A stretch of 58,609 nucleotides of DNA. Source: Clostridia bacterium (GTDB taxonomy: Bacteria; Bacillota; Clostridia; Christensenellales; Aristaeellaceae). The stretch lies in contig JAFWXL010000084.1 of assembly GCA_017545905.1 (NCBI GenBank), forward strand, positions 1 through 58,609. Direction: 5' to 3'. Positions 9,154 through 18,338 of the stretch are shown one piece after another. The position numbers and the translations under genes are program-made. The notes under the pieces are model-generated. The model was not told the DNA's origin. It saw only the letters and a program-made list of their open reading frames with translations, and did not search any database. Every line of letters begins with the position of its first letter. Positions within the stretch are counted from its first letter, which is position 1.

Positions 9154-11499
9154 TTACTCAACGCCGCGGGCCAGGTGTCCCGACGTTGTCTCCTGCGTCA
9201 TATCATGCGCCGCCATGCCGGTATCCAGAATCCGGCGGTAAGACGCAACGATCTCCTTCTGTCTGGAAAGCGGCTCGTCCACGAAGCTCACGCGCAGAGA
9301 AATGCCTGCGTCATACAGTTTCCGGGCAGAGCGCGCCATATCCGTGGGCAGGCTGTTATACAGCCGAACGACACAGCCATGCTCCATCTTCTGCCGCTTC
9401 GCCGGGAATCGGTACCCCTTTCGATCGGTATAGATCTGCGGACAGCCGCCGTTTGCCGCACAGGCATTGCACGCAGCGTCCTGCCTGTCATCGCCGTCCT
9501 TTGTCCTGCGCGGACAATGGCTTAGCAGCATGAGCTGCGTCCGTCCATACGCTTCTATCTCGTAATTTCCGCCGCGCGCCATGAGTTCTCTGAGCTCCTT
9601 GTAGCTGAGTTCGCAGGAAGCCGTGAGGCGCTTCGCCCCGAGTGCCGTGCAGAATGCTGCGCTCTCGTCGTTCATCACGTTAAGACCCTGACCGCCATAC
9701 ACAGGCACAGGCCAGTCGAAGGCCAGCTGGCCAATATTATTGACCACAACACCGGAAAGACGCTGCCGCGCTTCGCTGACAAGCGCATGGATCTGCTCCA
9801 GCTCATCGGTCGCAGCCACATACGGCAGCACAAGCACCGGGCATACATCCGTGTTCTTTTTCAGCTGCTCTCTGATCACCGAAGGAATGAAGAGCTGAGG
9901 CTCCCAGCAGAATACATCTGCACCGGCGCAAAGCAGCTCTGCAGCATCCTCAAGACGCTCGCTCTGCGCAAGGAGCAGCTTCTGCTGCGCAGGCAGCTGA
10001 GCAGGTATATGTCTGGCAGGTGCATCCGCATGGACAATCCTGATTCGCTCCGTCCTCATGGCCTCCAGCGCATCGCGGCGCAGGCTGTTGAGCATGCCAG
10101 CCGTCATGAATGCATTCTCGCTCTCAATCATCAGACGCTCAAGCACATACGGCGTTCCGCCCATTTTGGAGAGCTGTTTGAACGCGTTTTCATGATCCAG
10201 CGCACGCTGCTGGGCAAGCAAAACGTCCTGAGCGCCTTCGACACAGACAGCATGTCCATTCTGATCGCGAAGCATGAGCACCGGCTTTTTATCCGGCATC
10301 GCGATAAGCTTCGCCTCAAGCGGAATCCTGATCTGCTCTTTGGACATCACAGCGCGGATTTCCTCCATCTGCATCGCATCTGTCAGACGATATACCGCAT
10401 CACCCGGCTTGTACCGGCCCGATGCAATGCGCACCGTCGCCTCAGCGCCGCTTGCAGTATCGCTGCCGGAATAGGTGAGATCGATTTCTTCCCTGCCGCG
10501 TACCTGAAGACCGTCGCCGTCATTGAGCGGCTCGTCCAGAAGCACTTTCGCAAGCGGTCCACGCATGGACGTAATCCTGCCCACGCGGATTCCCCAGTGA
10601 TTGGGTCTTTCCCAGCTCATCAGCGCCGCATTGCTCCGGCTCATGACATAGCCCTCGGTGAATCCGCCGCGATTAAAGACCTGCTTGAGATCACGGATCG
10701 TTTTTTCATCCGGCGAATATGGAACGTGCGCCTCAGCCGCATCGAGCGCCTGACGATATGCACGCGTAATAACGCCGACATACTCCGGGCGCTTCATACG
10801 CCCTTCCAGCTTGAAGGAATACACACCGGCATCGCGCATCTGCGGGATCTTATCGATCAGCATCAAATCGCGCGTAGAAAGCAGATAGCCGCTTGTACCG
10901 TCATCCAGCTTATACGGCAAGCGGCACGGCTGCGCGCAGCGTCCGCGATTGCCGCTTCGACCGCCGATCATACTGGAGAAAAGACACTGACCTGAAACCG
11001 CAACACACAGTGCGCCATGCGCAAAAGCCTCGACCTCTACGCCCGTATCAGCCATCTTCTTCAATTCGGCAAGCGAACACTCTCTGGCCGGCACAACACG
11101 CGAAAAGCCAAGATCTCCAAGCAGTCTCGCACCCTGCGCATTATTGACGGCCATCTGCGTGCTGGCATGAAGCGTGAGCTGGGGAAAGCGCTCTCTTGCA
11201 ATCCGCAAAACGCCCAGATCCTGCACGATTGCAGCATCCGCACCAACCTCGCTGAGCATTTCCAGCACGTCACACAGGTCGTCCACCTCGCACTGCTTGA
11301 CGAGCGTATTGACGGTGACATAGATTCTCTTGCCTCTCTCATGGGCGTAATCCAGCGCCTCCTTGAGCTGCTGCGCATCAAAATTGCCCGCGTAGCTGCG
11401 CGCGCCAAAGGCCGTATACCCCAGATACACGGCATCTGCGCCGCAGGAAACTGCGGCAATCAGCGATTCGCGGTTTCCCGCCGGGGAAAGCAATTCCAT
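9154..11499 (-). CDS. U32 family peptidase-like protein (with DUF3656-type C-terminal region)
   Basis: Member of the U32/YrrO-RlhA group, whose better-studied members modify tRNA or rRNA (prephenate-dependent hydroxylation); some were reported as collagenases. It starts with the family sequence MELLSPAGNRESL followed by GADAVYLG. The U32 signature is present (EAFAHGALCVAVSGQCLFSS), with Cys residues continuing in GRCAQPCRLPY, as expected for an iron-sulfur site. The C-terminal part (about 380-781) includes a second Cys-rich patch (CPRRT, CNACAANGGC). GGAGG lies just before the ATG. It lies between zapA and mutS2, an arrangement seen in other Clostridia. Confidence 0.9.
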   Translation of the reverse strand: MELLSPAGNRESLIAAVSCGADAVYLGYTAFGARSYAGNFDAQQLKEALDYAHERGKRIYVTVNTLVKQCEVDDLCDVLEMLSEVGADAAIVQDLGVLRIARERFPQLTLHASTQMAVNNAQGARLLGDLGFSRVVPARECSLAELKKMADTGVEVEAFAHGALCVAVSGQCLFSSMIGGRSGNRGRCAQPCRLPYKLDDGTSGYLLSTRDLMLIDKIPQMRDAGVYSFKLEGRMKRPEYVGVITRAYRQALDAAEAHVPYSPDEKTIRDLKQVFNRGGFTEGYVMSRSNAALMSWERPNHWGIRVGRITSMRGPLAKVLLDEPLNDGDGLQVRGREEIDLTYSGSDTASGAEATVRIASGRYKPGDAVYRLTDAMQMEEIRAVMSKEQIRIPLEAKLIAMPDKKPVLMLRDQNGHAVCVEGAQDVLLAQQRALDHENAFKQLSKMGGTPYVLERLMIESENAFMTAGMLNSLRRDALEAMRTERIRIVHADAPARHIPAQLPAQQKLLLAQSERLEDAAELLCAGADVFCWEPQLFIPSVIREQLKKNTDVCPVLVLPYVAATDELEQIHALVSEARQRLSGVVVNNIGQLAFDWPVPVYGGQGLNVMNDESAAFCTALGAKRLTASCELSYKELRELMARGGNYEIEAYGRTQLMLLSHCPRRTKDGDDRQDAACNACAANGGCPQIYTDRKGYRFPAKRQKMEHGCVVRLYNSLPTDMARSARKLYDAGISLRVSFVDEPLSRQKEIVASYRRILDTGMAAHDMTQETTSGHLARGVE

Positions 11500-11627
11500 A
11501 AAACCTCCGCACGAGGGCCCATGCCCTGAAACTCTCCATATCGCCTGCGTATATCAGCACAGCGCAAGCATGGAAAGCATTTGAAAATACGGCGACACAG
11601 AGCCTTTGCTTGTGCCGCCGCGATTGT

Positions 11628-11888
11628 TTACGCCTTTTTCTCTGATTTGAGCGTTTCAATCTCTCGTTTAAGGCGCGTATTCTCATCCTGTGCACTGAAA
11701 AGCTCGCCCGCAAGCGTCATCGCCGTCAGCATCGGCACCATGGCATCCGAGGCACGGGTTGTAATCGCCACCTCGCGCATCTTGCGGTCGACATAGCGCG
11801 AGATCCGCTGCACCTGACCCACATCCTGATCGGTCAGCAAAGCATATTCGCGTCCCATCAGGCGGATGAAAACCTTGTTCTTCTTCAC
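11628..11888 (-). CDS. zapA: Cell division protein ZapA
   Basis: Small FtsZ-ring-associated protein that bundles FtsZ filaments. The 86-aa product has the ZapA layout: an N-terminal beta-rich head (KNKVFIRLMGREYALLTDQD) followed by a helix and a C-terminal Glu/Lys-rich coiled coil (from about residue 60). It sits 13 bp after the cyclophilin gene and 128 bp before the U32 gene; I see nothing recognisable in that 128-bp gap. Confidence 0.9.
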   Translation of the reverse strand: MKKNKVFIRLMGREYALLTDQDVGQVQRISRYVDRKMREVAITTRASDAMVPMLTAMTLAGELFSAQDENTRLKREIETLKSEKKA

Positions 11889-11901
11889 AGCCGCCTCCGG
11901 A

Positions 11902-12435
11902 TCAGAACCTGCCGCCCTTGATCTTTTCGACCTTGTATTCCACGCCGAAGGTTTCCACGCGGACAGACTTCATTTTCTGATCCTCATACGGCTTATCGTT
12001 GCGGCGGTCACGCGGCGCAGAAACAATCGCGTCAGCGGTCTCCATACCCTCGGTCACCTTGCCGAACGCGGCATACTGACCATCCAGATGCGGCGCATTC
12101 TCAACCATGACAAAGAACTGACTGCCGGCAGAATTGGGCATCATGCTGCGCGCCATAGAGAGCACGCCGCGCGTGTGCTTGAGCGGATTCGGGAATCCAT
12201 TGCGCGCAAACTCGCCCTTAATGCAGTAGCCCGGACCGCCGATACCCTGACCCATCGGATCGCCGCCCTGAATCATGAATCCCGGGATCACACGATGGAA
12301 GATCACGCCGTCATAAAATCCCTTATTGGCCAGCTCGATGAAATTTGCCACGCTGTTGGGCGCAATTTCCGGATAGAGTTCGCCGGTCATCTTCATGCCA
12401 TTTTCCATTTCGATGGTAAAAATCGGATTGCTCAT
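11902..12435 (-). CDS. Cyclophilin-type peptidyl-prolyl cis-trans isomerase
   Basis: Cytoplasmic prolyl isomerase of 177 aa with no signal peptide. The cyclophilin core is complete: ANFIELANKGFYDG, FHRVIPGFMIQGGDP (catalytic Arg and Gln region), GSQFFVMVENAPHLDGQYAAFGKV and a C-terminal insertion typical of bacterial single-domain forms. AGGAGG precedes the ATG, and a promoter-like pair lies at 12462-12490, so this is probably the first gene of the ppiase-zapA-U32-mutS2 run. Confidence 0.95.
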   Translation of the reverse strand: MSNPIFTIEMENGMKMTGELYPEIAPNSVANFIELANKGFYDGVIFHRVIPGFMIQGGDPMGQGIGGPGYCIKGEFARNGFPNPLKHTRGVLSMARSMMPNSAGSQFFVMVENAPHLDGQYAAFGKVTEGMETADAIVSAPRDRRNDKPYEDQKMKSVRVETFGVEYKVEKIKGGRF

Positions 12436-12461
12436 CTTAGTTTCCTCCTGATATACACGAA

Positions 12462-12490
12462 ATTAATATATTGCAAGACAATATGTGCAA
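12462..12490 (-). promoter_or_regulatory. Putative promoter upstream of the cyclophilin gene
   Basis: On the minus strand TTGCAC, a 17-bp spacer and ATTAAT precede the cyclophilin ATG by about 27 bp. The match to sigma-A is moderate, and the A/T-rich island contrasts with the GC-rich surroundings. Confidence 0.45.
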
Positions 12491-12496
12491 GTCTGA

Positions 12497-13507
12497 TCAC
12501 GCTTGCAATGTGTCAGGCCGGCACAGCGCAAGCAGATTTTCACTCAGAAGCCTGCGCACGTCGCGTTCCACCGCGCTGCTTTCGAGCTCATAGCCCGTTC
12601 TTGCCAACGGCAGATATACGTCGCAAAGCGCCTGCCAGATCTTTTCCTTTTCCAGCAGCCAGCGGCCGAGCATCTGCTCCGGCAGCGACGCACAGCTGCT
12701 GTACGGCACAAACCGCGTGCCAAGGCGCTCCAGCGCATAGTCCATCAGTTCAGCGCCGTCAAGACACACAAGCAGCCGTACCCTGCGCACAGCCTCGTCA
12801 ATCAGGCGCTTTTGCGCCTTTTCACAAGCCCTGACAAGCGCGCGCACGCCTTCGAATTCATCCAGCAAAAGCGCAAAGCGCGCGACTTCTTCCTCGTTTT
12901 TCAGATACACATGCAGCGCAAAGCCCCGGTCCTGACACAGCGGAAGCAGACAATAGCGCAGCGTGTAATCATCAAAATGCTCCAGCAGCAGGTTATGCGC
13001 GCCGCACAGGTCAGCCGCCTCGGCAATGCGCTTTGCCGCGCCGGCATAATCCACGCCATAGCGGCCCGGCACAAACCATTCGCCCGCGCAGGACAGCAGC
13101 GGCTCGAATCGATCGTCCTCGAAAGCGGTCTGCGCAGCATCGTCGGCATTCACGCGAACCAGAACGCACATGGCGCGCATCGTATCGAGCACCTCGCGCA
13201 GATATGCCGGGCGCTCATACTGCATTTGCAGCGTATGGGCGCGATCCAGATCCCGGACCGACAGATCCAAGGCATCCAGCGCAGCAAACATCGCACGTGC
13301 ATCGGCCGCAAACGGCGTTTGCTCAGCCGTCGTGCGCTTCAATGCCTCGCCTGGCGTTGCCGCAGGGCGAGCCCACAGATCAAGCAGAGGCTCAACGCCA
13401 ACTTCGCCGTGCGTCACATTAAAATCGAGCAGCGCTTCACATACGCCCGCGCGACGCACCATCTGCTTGACGCAGCGCCGCAATTCCTGTTTATCGCTGA
13501 TGATCAT
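12497..13507 (-). CDS. Hypothetical protein, possible metal-dependent hydrolase/uronate isomerase-like TIM barrel
   Basis: Product of 336 aa with no signal peptide or membrane segment. I do not recognise it with certainty. The C-terminal third (SLPEQMLGRWLLEKEKIW, then ALCDVYLPLARTGYELES and a final DVRRLLSENLLALC) resembles the end of amidohydrolase/uronate-isomerase barrels, and the middle alternates hydrophobic strands and helices (LLLEHFDDYTLRY, GFALHVYLKNEEE, VRLLVCLDG). However, the metal-binding HxH of active amidohydrolases is not evident: the N terminus has DFNVTHGE instead. If related, it may be catalytically degenerate. It starts 7 bp after the hemZ stop and ends just before the cyclophilin promoter, so it is the last gene of the rel-dtd-hemZ run. 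Confidence 0.6.
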   Translation of the reverse strand: MIISDKQELRRCVKQMVRRAGVCEALLDFNVTHGEVGVEPLLDLWARPAATPGEALKRTTAEQTPFAADARAMFAALDALDLSVRDLDRAHTLQMQYERPAYLREVLDTMRAMCVLVRVNADDAAQTAFEDDRFEPLLSCAGEWFVPGRYGVDYAGAAKRIAEAADLCGAHNLLLEHFDDYTLRYCLLPLCQDRGFALHVYLKNEEEVARFALLLDEFEGVRALVRACEKAQKRLIDEAVRRVRLLVCLDGAELMDYALERLGTRFVPYSSCASLPEQMLGRWLLEKEKIWQALCDVYLPLARTGYELESSAVERDVRRLLSENLLALCRPDTLQA

Positions 13508-13513
13508 GAAGCC

Positions 13514-14992
13514 TCACACTCCCCTTTGCACGCCGGCGATGCGCGCCGCCTTTTCTTCAAATGCATCACGCTTGCGGCGCACCATTTCATCCACACGCGC
13601 AATGTACTGCTCGATGTTGGCAATATTCGGTGCGCGCAGGATCTTTTCCTCTTGCCGCATGACACATTTTGAGATACCGCCCGCGCCAAGTGCGAGCACG
13701 CTGGTAGTCTCTTCCATGTTATCGATATTGTAGCGGCAGATGCTGCGTTTTCTGGCATAGCCGACATTCTCAAGGTTTTCGGCCATGTATTTCTGCCTGT
13801 AAAGATAATAAGCCCGCATACCCATTGCATGCGCTGTCTCTCTGCCAAGCGCCACCATGCGCGCAACGTCCTCTTCCTGCTGCCTGTATTTCTGTTCATG
13901 CAGCTTCGAGGAACGCTTGATAGCCAGCGTATGCACGGTCAGGCTGTCCGGATTCAGATCGCGGATGACGTCAAGCGTATGGGTAAACATGGCCAGATCC
14001 TCGCCCGGCAGGGCTGCGATCACATCCATGTTGATATCGTCAAAGCCGAGGCTGCGAGCCATATGATAGCAATCAATCGTCTGCTGCGCGGTATGTGCAC
14101 GTCCGATGATGGATAGCGTCTGATCATTCATGGTCTGCGGGTTGATGGAAATGCGCGTCACAGGATGCATGCGCAGCATGCTGAGTTTCTGCGCATCGAG
14201 CGTATCCGGCCGACCGGCCTCCACAGTCAGTTCGCTAAGGTCGCCAAAGCGCTGATGCATATGGGAAAGCAATCGGTCGAGCTGGGTCGTGCTCAGGCTG
14301 CTGGGTGTACCGCCGCCAATATAGCCCACACGGATGTCCAGCCCCATGTCCCGCGCCATCTCGCTGCACAGGTCAATCTCGTGAAACAGCGCCTCAAGAT
14401 ACGGCTCTACCAATCTACCATTGCCGATCTCGCCGGACGAGAACGAGCAGTAAGCACAGCGTGTCGTGCAGAACGGAATGCCGATATACAGATCGCAGGC
14501 ATTGACCGGTCGCTGAATCAGTCCGTCCTGCGCATCGATGATCTCATCAAGCAGATCGAGCTTTTCATCGGACAAATCAAACAGCTCCGAAAGCGCAGCC
14601 CTCGCTTCCTCGCGGGTCTTTCCTCTTTCCATCTGCTGATAGTAAAGTCTCGTCGGTCTGATGCCGGTCAGTGATCCCCATGCAGGCCGCCTGCCGGTAT
14701 ACTCCTTGAACAGGCGGTAGCAGCAGCGCTTGATCAGGCGCTTGAGCTGCCGCTTCTCTTCCAGACCGCCGCAGGTCACCGCTGCGCCTCTCAGTGTTAC
14801 GGTATGCGCGCGCCCGGCGATGAGCTCAAAGCGCTCGATCCACTCGCCGTTTTCATGCTCATGAGAATGAACAAGCTGAGCATCATGGTTTTCTTCCAGC
14901 GTCACCGCTGCGCCTTCGCCATAGAACAGACGCACGACATCAGCGATATCGTTCACAAAACCATCAAACGGCGTTCTGATAGCGATTTTCAC
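13514..14992 (-). CDS. hemZ: HemZ, coproporphyrinogen III oxidase-like radical SAM protein
   Basis: Radical SAM enzyme of the HemN/HemZ family. HemZ is described as an oxygen-independent coproporphyrinogen dehydrogenase, though many HemN-like paralogues are haem chaperones or have other roles. The cluster motif CTTRCAYC lies at Cys175, Cys179 and Cys182, followed by the YIGGGTPSSL segment. The N-terminal 165 residues are the HemZ-specific extension with the SLTGIRPTRLYY motif. The GTG at 14992 is preferred to an ATG at 15013: GGGGGA lies seven bases upstream of it, and it overlaps the restored stop of the upstream MBL gene as GTGA. Product 492 aa. Confidence 0.92.
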   Translation of the reverse strand: MKIAIRTPFDGFVNDIADVVRLFYGEGAAVTLEENHDAQLVHSHEHENGEWIERFELIAGRAHTVTLRGAAVTCGGLEEKRQLKRLIKRCCYRLFKEYTGRRPAWGSLTGIRPTRLYYQQMERGKTREEARAALSELFDLSDEKLDLLDEIIDAQDGLIQRPVNACDLYIGIPFCTTRCAYCSFSSGEIGNGRLVEPYLEALFHEIDLCSEMARDMGLDIRVGYIGGGTPSSLSTTQLDRLLSHMHQRFGDLSELTVEAGRPDTLDAQKLSMLRMHPVTRISINPQTMNDQTLSIIGRAHTAQQTIDCYHMARSLGFDDINMDVIAALPGEDLAMFTHTLDVIRDLNPDSLTVHTLAIKRSSKLHEQKYRQQEEDVARMVALGRETAHAMGMRAYYLYRQKYMAENLENVGYARKRSICRYNIDNMEETTSVLALGAGGISKCVMRQEEKILRAPNIANIEQYIARVDEMVRRKRDAFEEKAARIAGVQRGV

Positions 14993-15596
14993 GCGTAGTT
15001 CCCCCGTTCCCATGCGATCTTTGTCTTCATCCCATGGCCCGGATAAGCAACCGTCTCGCCGGGCAGCGCCATCAGTCGCGTAAGCGATGCAATCATCTCG
15101 CCAGCATCCCCGCCGGGCAGATCGAGCCTGCCATAGCTGCCATAAAACAGTGTATCTCCTGAAACAGCGTACAGCCGTTTTGAAAGCAGACGCCGCCGGG
15201 CGTGTGTCCGGGCGTATGCAGCACGGTCAGCTCCACACCGGCCTCGCGCACCACATCTCCCTCGTGAAGCAGCACATCGGCCGCTGGCAGAATGAGCTGC
15301 GTATTGACAACACTGCTGAGATTGAGCGACGGGCTGCGAAGCGCAGGCGCATCCAGTTCATGCACATAGAGCTTTGCGCCCAGATCGAGCCAGTGTCCGG
15401 CAAAAAGCATGTGGTCAAAATGTCCATGGGTGAGCAGTACGGCGCAAACTCTGCGATTGCCAACAGCAGATGCAACCTTCTGAACCTCTGCGCCGGGATC
15501 GATCACCAGACAGCCCTCGTCGCCCTGCACGCCGACCACATAGGTATTGACCTCCAGCGGCCCGCCGGGCACAATGCGGATATCAAGCTGTTCCAT
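14989..15596 (-). pseudogene. MBL-fold (glyoxalase II-like) hydrolase interrupted by a single-base frameshift
   Basis: Metallo-beta-lactamase-fold hydrolase. The N-terminal 137 residues are normal, with the metal motif THGHFDH and HTPGHTPGGV. The uninterrupted frame then degenerates and stops at 15093 (167 aa). In the -1 frame the family sequence resumes at once (RLYAVSGDTLFYGSYGRLDL, then PGGD and AYPGHG) and ends with a TGA at 14989-14991 that overlaps the hemZ GTG. Adding one T to the minus-strand run TTTCAAAAC (near 15178-15186) restores about 203 aa, the usual family length. As written, the product lacks the third metal ligand region (SGDTLF) and the last His (PGHG). The start overlaps the dtd stop (TGATG). 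A sequencing error or a recent mutation are both possible. Confidence 0.85.
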
Positions 15597-16045
15597 CAGA
15601 ATGTCCTCCTGGAATCCAGCAGCATCGTCACCGGGCCGTCATTGATGAGCGAAACCTTCATATCAGCCTGAAAAATACCCGTCTCCACATGGATACCCTT
15701 TTCGCGAAGTCCCTTACAATAGGCTTCATACATCGGCACAGCCACATCCGGACGCGCCGCCGTGGAAAAACTCGGACGGCGTCCATGGCGCGCATCGCCA
15801 TGAAGCGTGAACTGCGAAATCGCCAGAATCTCGCCGCCATCATCCATGATCGAACGGTTCATCTTACCGGCCTCGTCCTCAAAAATGCGCAGACCGGCTG
15901 TCTTTTCCACGCAGTATTTCACATCATCAAGCGTGTCGCCCTGTTCCACGCCGCACAGAACCATGAAGCCCTTGCCGATGGAGCCGACAACATTGCCGTC
16001 CACCTTCACGCTGGATTCAAGCACCCTCTGTATAACCAGTCTCAT
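15596..16045 (-). CDS. dtd: D-aminoacyl-tRNA deacylase (Dtd)
   Basis: Proofreading enzyme that releases D-amino acids (and Gly) from mischarged tRNA. The product is 149 aa from the ATG at 16045, which follows AGGG at seven bases and begins with the family start MRLVIQRV; a TTG two codons upstream is less likely. Family signatures are SQFTLHGD in the middle and GPVTMLLDS near the C terminus (the Gly-cisPro active-site loop). It lies between rel and the MBL hydrolase, the standard clostridial order. Confidence 0.96.
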   Translation of the reverse strand: MRLVIQRVLESSVKVDGNVVGSIGKGFMVLCGVEQGDTLDDVKYCVEKTAGLRIFEDEAGKMNRSIMDDGGEILAISQFTLHGDARHGRRPSFSTAARPDVAVPMYEAYCKGLREKGIHVETGIFQADMKVSLINDGPVTMLLDSRRTF

Positions 16046-16137
16046 GATCAATCCCTGCTTTCGTTATCGTATAATCGCGGCAGTCCATCCCGTACAGATG
16101 CGCATGGCAGCAGCCGCTCAGGATGCAAGCCTGCCGG

Positions 16138-18324
16138 TCAGACGCGGAAAATCTCAATGGTATCCTGCCGCTTGGCAATCTGCTTGATTACCCAGTCAAG
16201 CTCCTGCTTGCTGGCAACCTGCAGCGTAAGCTCAATGGTGCAGGTCTGATTGCTGTTGACACGCGCATTGAGCGCACAGACAGTCACCTTCTGCGCAGAC
16301 AGGTAGCTCATCAGATCGGCCAGCAGGTTGCTTCTGTCAACGGCAAGAATCTGGATGGAACCGTTATAGGACGAATGCGTCGTATCGGACCATTCCGCTT
16401 CAATCCAGCGCGCCGGATCATGTGAGTCATTCACATTCACGCATTCGCGGGAGTGAATCGTCACGCCGCGTCCTCTTGTGATATAGCCGATGATCTCGTC
16501 GCCCGGCAGCGGGGTACAGCACTTGGCAAAATGCACCTGGCAGCCCGGAAGCCCCGCCACGCGGATACCCATGTCATCCTTGGATGCGGATTTTCCGCCC
16601 TTGGGTGCTGGCTGCTCGGTCGCAACGCGCGGGAGCACGGGAACGAGCGGCTTTTCATGGCTCTTTTGCTCCTCGCGAAGGCGCGTGATCACATGGGCCG
16701 CCGTGATGCCGCCGCAGCCGACCGCCGCGTAGAGATCATTGAGATCGGCGAAGGAGAACTTGCGCAGAATCGGCTCTGCATACTCCGGCTTCATGAGCAC
16801 GGACAGGGTCGATGACTGACGCTTTGCCTCCGCATCCAGCATGGACTTGCCAGTGGCGATGTTCTCATCCTTGAGCTCTTTTTTATAGAAATTGCGAATC
16901 TTTGCCTTGGCCTGAGAGGTCTTGACGATCTTCAGCCAGTCGCGGCTGGGGCCCTTGCTGTTCTGCTGGGTGATGATCTCGACAAAATCGCCCGTATCCA
17001 GCTGGGCGTCAAGCGTCACAATTCGGCCGTTGACCTTCGCGCCGACACACTTATTGCCGACGGCGCTGTGGATACGGTAAGCAAAGTCGATGGGCGTCGC
17101 GCCGCGGGGCAGATCAACGATCTCACCTTTGGGTGTAAAAACGAAGATTTCATCGCTGAACAGATCGACCTTGAGCGAGGAAATAAACTCCTCAGAATCA
17201 CGCATATCGTTCTGCCAGTCCAGAATCTGACGCAGCCAGTATAGCTTGTTATCCATGCTGCTGGCTGCCTGCTTGCCCTCTTTGTAGCGCCAGTGCGCCG
17301 CAATGCCGTATTCTGCGATGCGATGCATCTCATGCGTACGGATCTGCACCTCAAATGGCATGCCGTTTTCGCCAATGACCGTCGTATGCAGCGACTGATA
17401 CATGTTCGGCTTGGGCATGGAGATATAATCCTTGAAGCGATTGGGAATCTGCTTCCAGAGCGTATGCACGACGCCGAGCACTGCATAGCAATCCTGCACG
17501 CTGTCTACCAGCACACGCAGGGCAATCAGGTCAAAAATCTGCTCAAACGGCTTATGCTGAAGCACCATCTTGCGGTAAATGCTGTAGAAATGCTTCGGAC
17601 GGCCATCAATTTCGAACTTGATGCCCATTTCGGCGATTTTATCGCCCAGCGTCTTCATAAAAACCTGAATATACGCCTCACGCTCCGAGCGCTTCATGCC
17701 GACCTTGTTGATCAGATTCTGATATCCTTCCGGATCCAGATAGCGCAGACAGAGATCCTCAAGCTCCTGCTTGATCTTGTACACGCCAAGGCGGTGTGCC
17801 AGCGGCGCATAGATATCCAGCGTCTCCTGTGCGATGCGGCGCTGACTCTCGGGCTTCTGCGCCTTGAGTGTGCGCATGTTGTGGGTGTGGTCTGCCAGCT
17901 TAATGAGCACGACGCGGATGTCCTTGCTCATCGCCAGAATCATCTTTCGGATGGACTCTGCCTGCTGCTCCACGCGCGAGGAAAAATCAAGCCGCTTGAG
18001 CTTTGTGACGCCATCGACAAGCAGCGCAACCTCCTGACCAAACTCCTTGGTGACAACCTCGAGGGTTACTTCCTCGCAATCCTCTACCGTATCGTGCAGA
18101 AGGCCGGCAGCAATCGTCGGCGGGTCCAGCATAAGGCGGGCAAGAATGCCAGCAACCGTGAGCGGATGGAAGAAATACGGCTCGCCGGATTTGCGCATTT
18201 GTCCCTCATGTGCCTTTTGGGCAAAATGGTACGCCTTTTCGACCATCGCGACGTCGGATTCCGGATGATATTTGACCACAATCTGAATCAATTCTTCCAG
18301 GCTTCTGCATTCTTCGTGTGTCAA
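16138..18324 (-). CDS. rel: Bifunctional (p)ppGpp synthetase/hydrolase (Rel)
   Basis: Long RelA/SpoT homologue that makes and degrades the alarmone (p)ppGpp. Its domains in order are an HD hydrolase domain with His53 and the HD pair at 77-78 (LLHDTVED), which suggests hydrolase activity is retained; a synthetase domain with RFKDYISMPKPNMYQSLHTT and EVQIRTHEMHRIAE; a TGS domain (DEIFVFTPKGEIVDLPRGAT); and a C-terminal region with a Cys pair (AKCCTPLPGDE) and an ACT domain. The length of 728 aa is normal. It starts 14 bp after recJ. The apt gene often found between recJ and rel in Clostridia is missing here. Confidence 0.96.
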   Translation of the reverse strand: MTHEECRSLEELIQIVVKYHPESDVAMVEKAYHFAQKAHEGQMRKSGEPYFFHPLTVAGILARLMLDPPTIAAGLLHDTVEDCEEVTLEVVTKEFGQEVALLVDGVTKLKRLDFSSRVEQQAESIRKMILAMSKDIRVVLIKLADHTHNMRTLKAQKPESQRRIAQETLDIYAPLAHRLGVYKIKQELEDLCLRYLDPEGYQNLINKVGMKRSEREAYIQVFMKTLGDKIAEMGIKFEIDGRPKHFYSIYRKMVLQHKPFEQIFDLIALRVLVDSVQDCYAVLGVVHTLWKQIPNRFKDYISMPKPNMYQSLHTTVIGENGMPFEVQIRTHEMHRIAEYGIAAHWRYKEGKQAASSMDNKLYWLRQILDWQNDMRDSEEFISSLKVDLFSDEIFVFTPKGEIVDLPRGATPIDFAYRIHSAVGNKCVGAKVNGRIVTLDAQLDTGDFVEIITQQNSKGPSRDWLKIVKTSQAKAKIRNFYKKELKDENIATGKSMLDAEAKRQSSTLSVLMKPEYAEPILRKFSFADLNDLYAAVGCGGITAAHVITRLREEQKSHEKPLVPVLPRVATEQPAPKGGKSASKDDMGIRVAGLPGCQVHFAKCCTPLPGDEIIGYITRGRGVTIHSRECVNVNDSHDPARWIEAEWSDTTHSSYNGSIQILAVDRSNLLADLMSYLSAQKVTVCALNARVNSNQTCTIELTLQVASKQELDWVIKQIAKRQDTIEIFRV

Positions 18325-18338
18325 GCAGGTATACCCCC

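Noticed and set aside
15170-15190. Programmed -1 frameshifting in the MBL gene
   Set aside because: The site (T-CAA-AAC) is not an X-XXY-YYZ slippery heptamer, and no stimulatory structure was evident; a one-base error or mutation is simpler.
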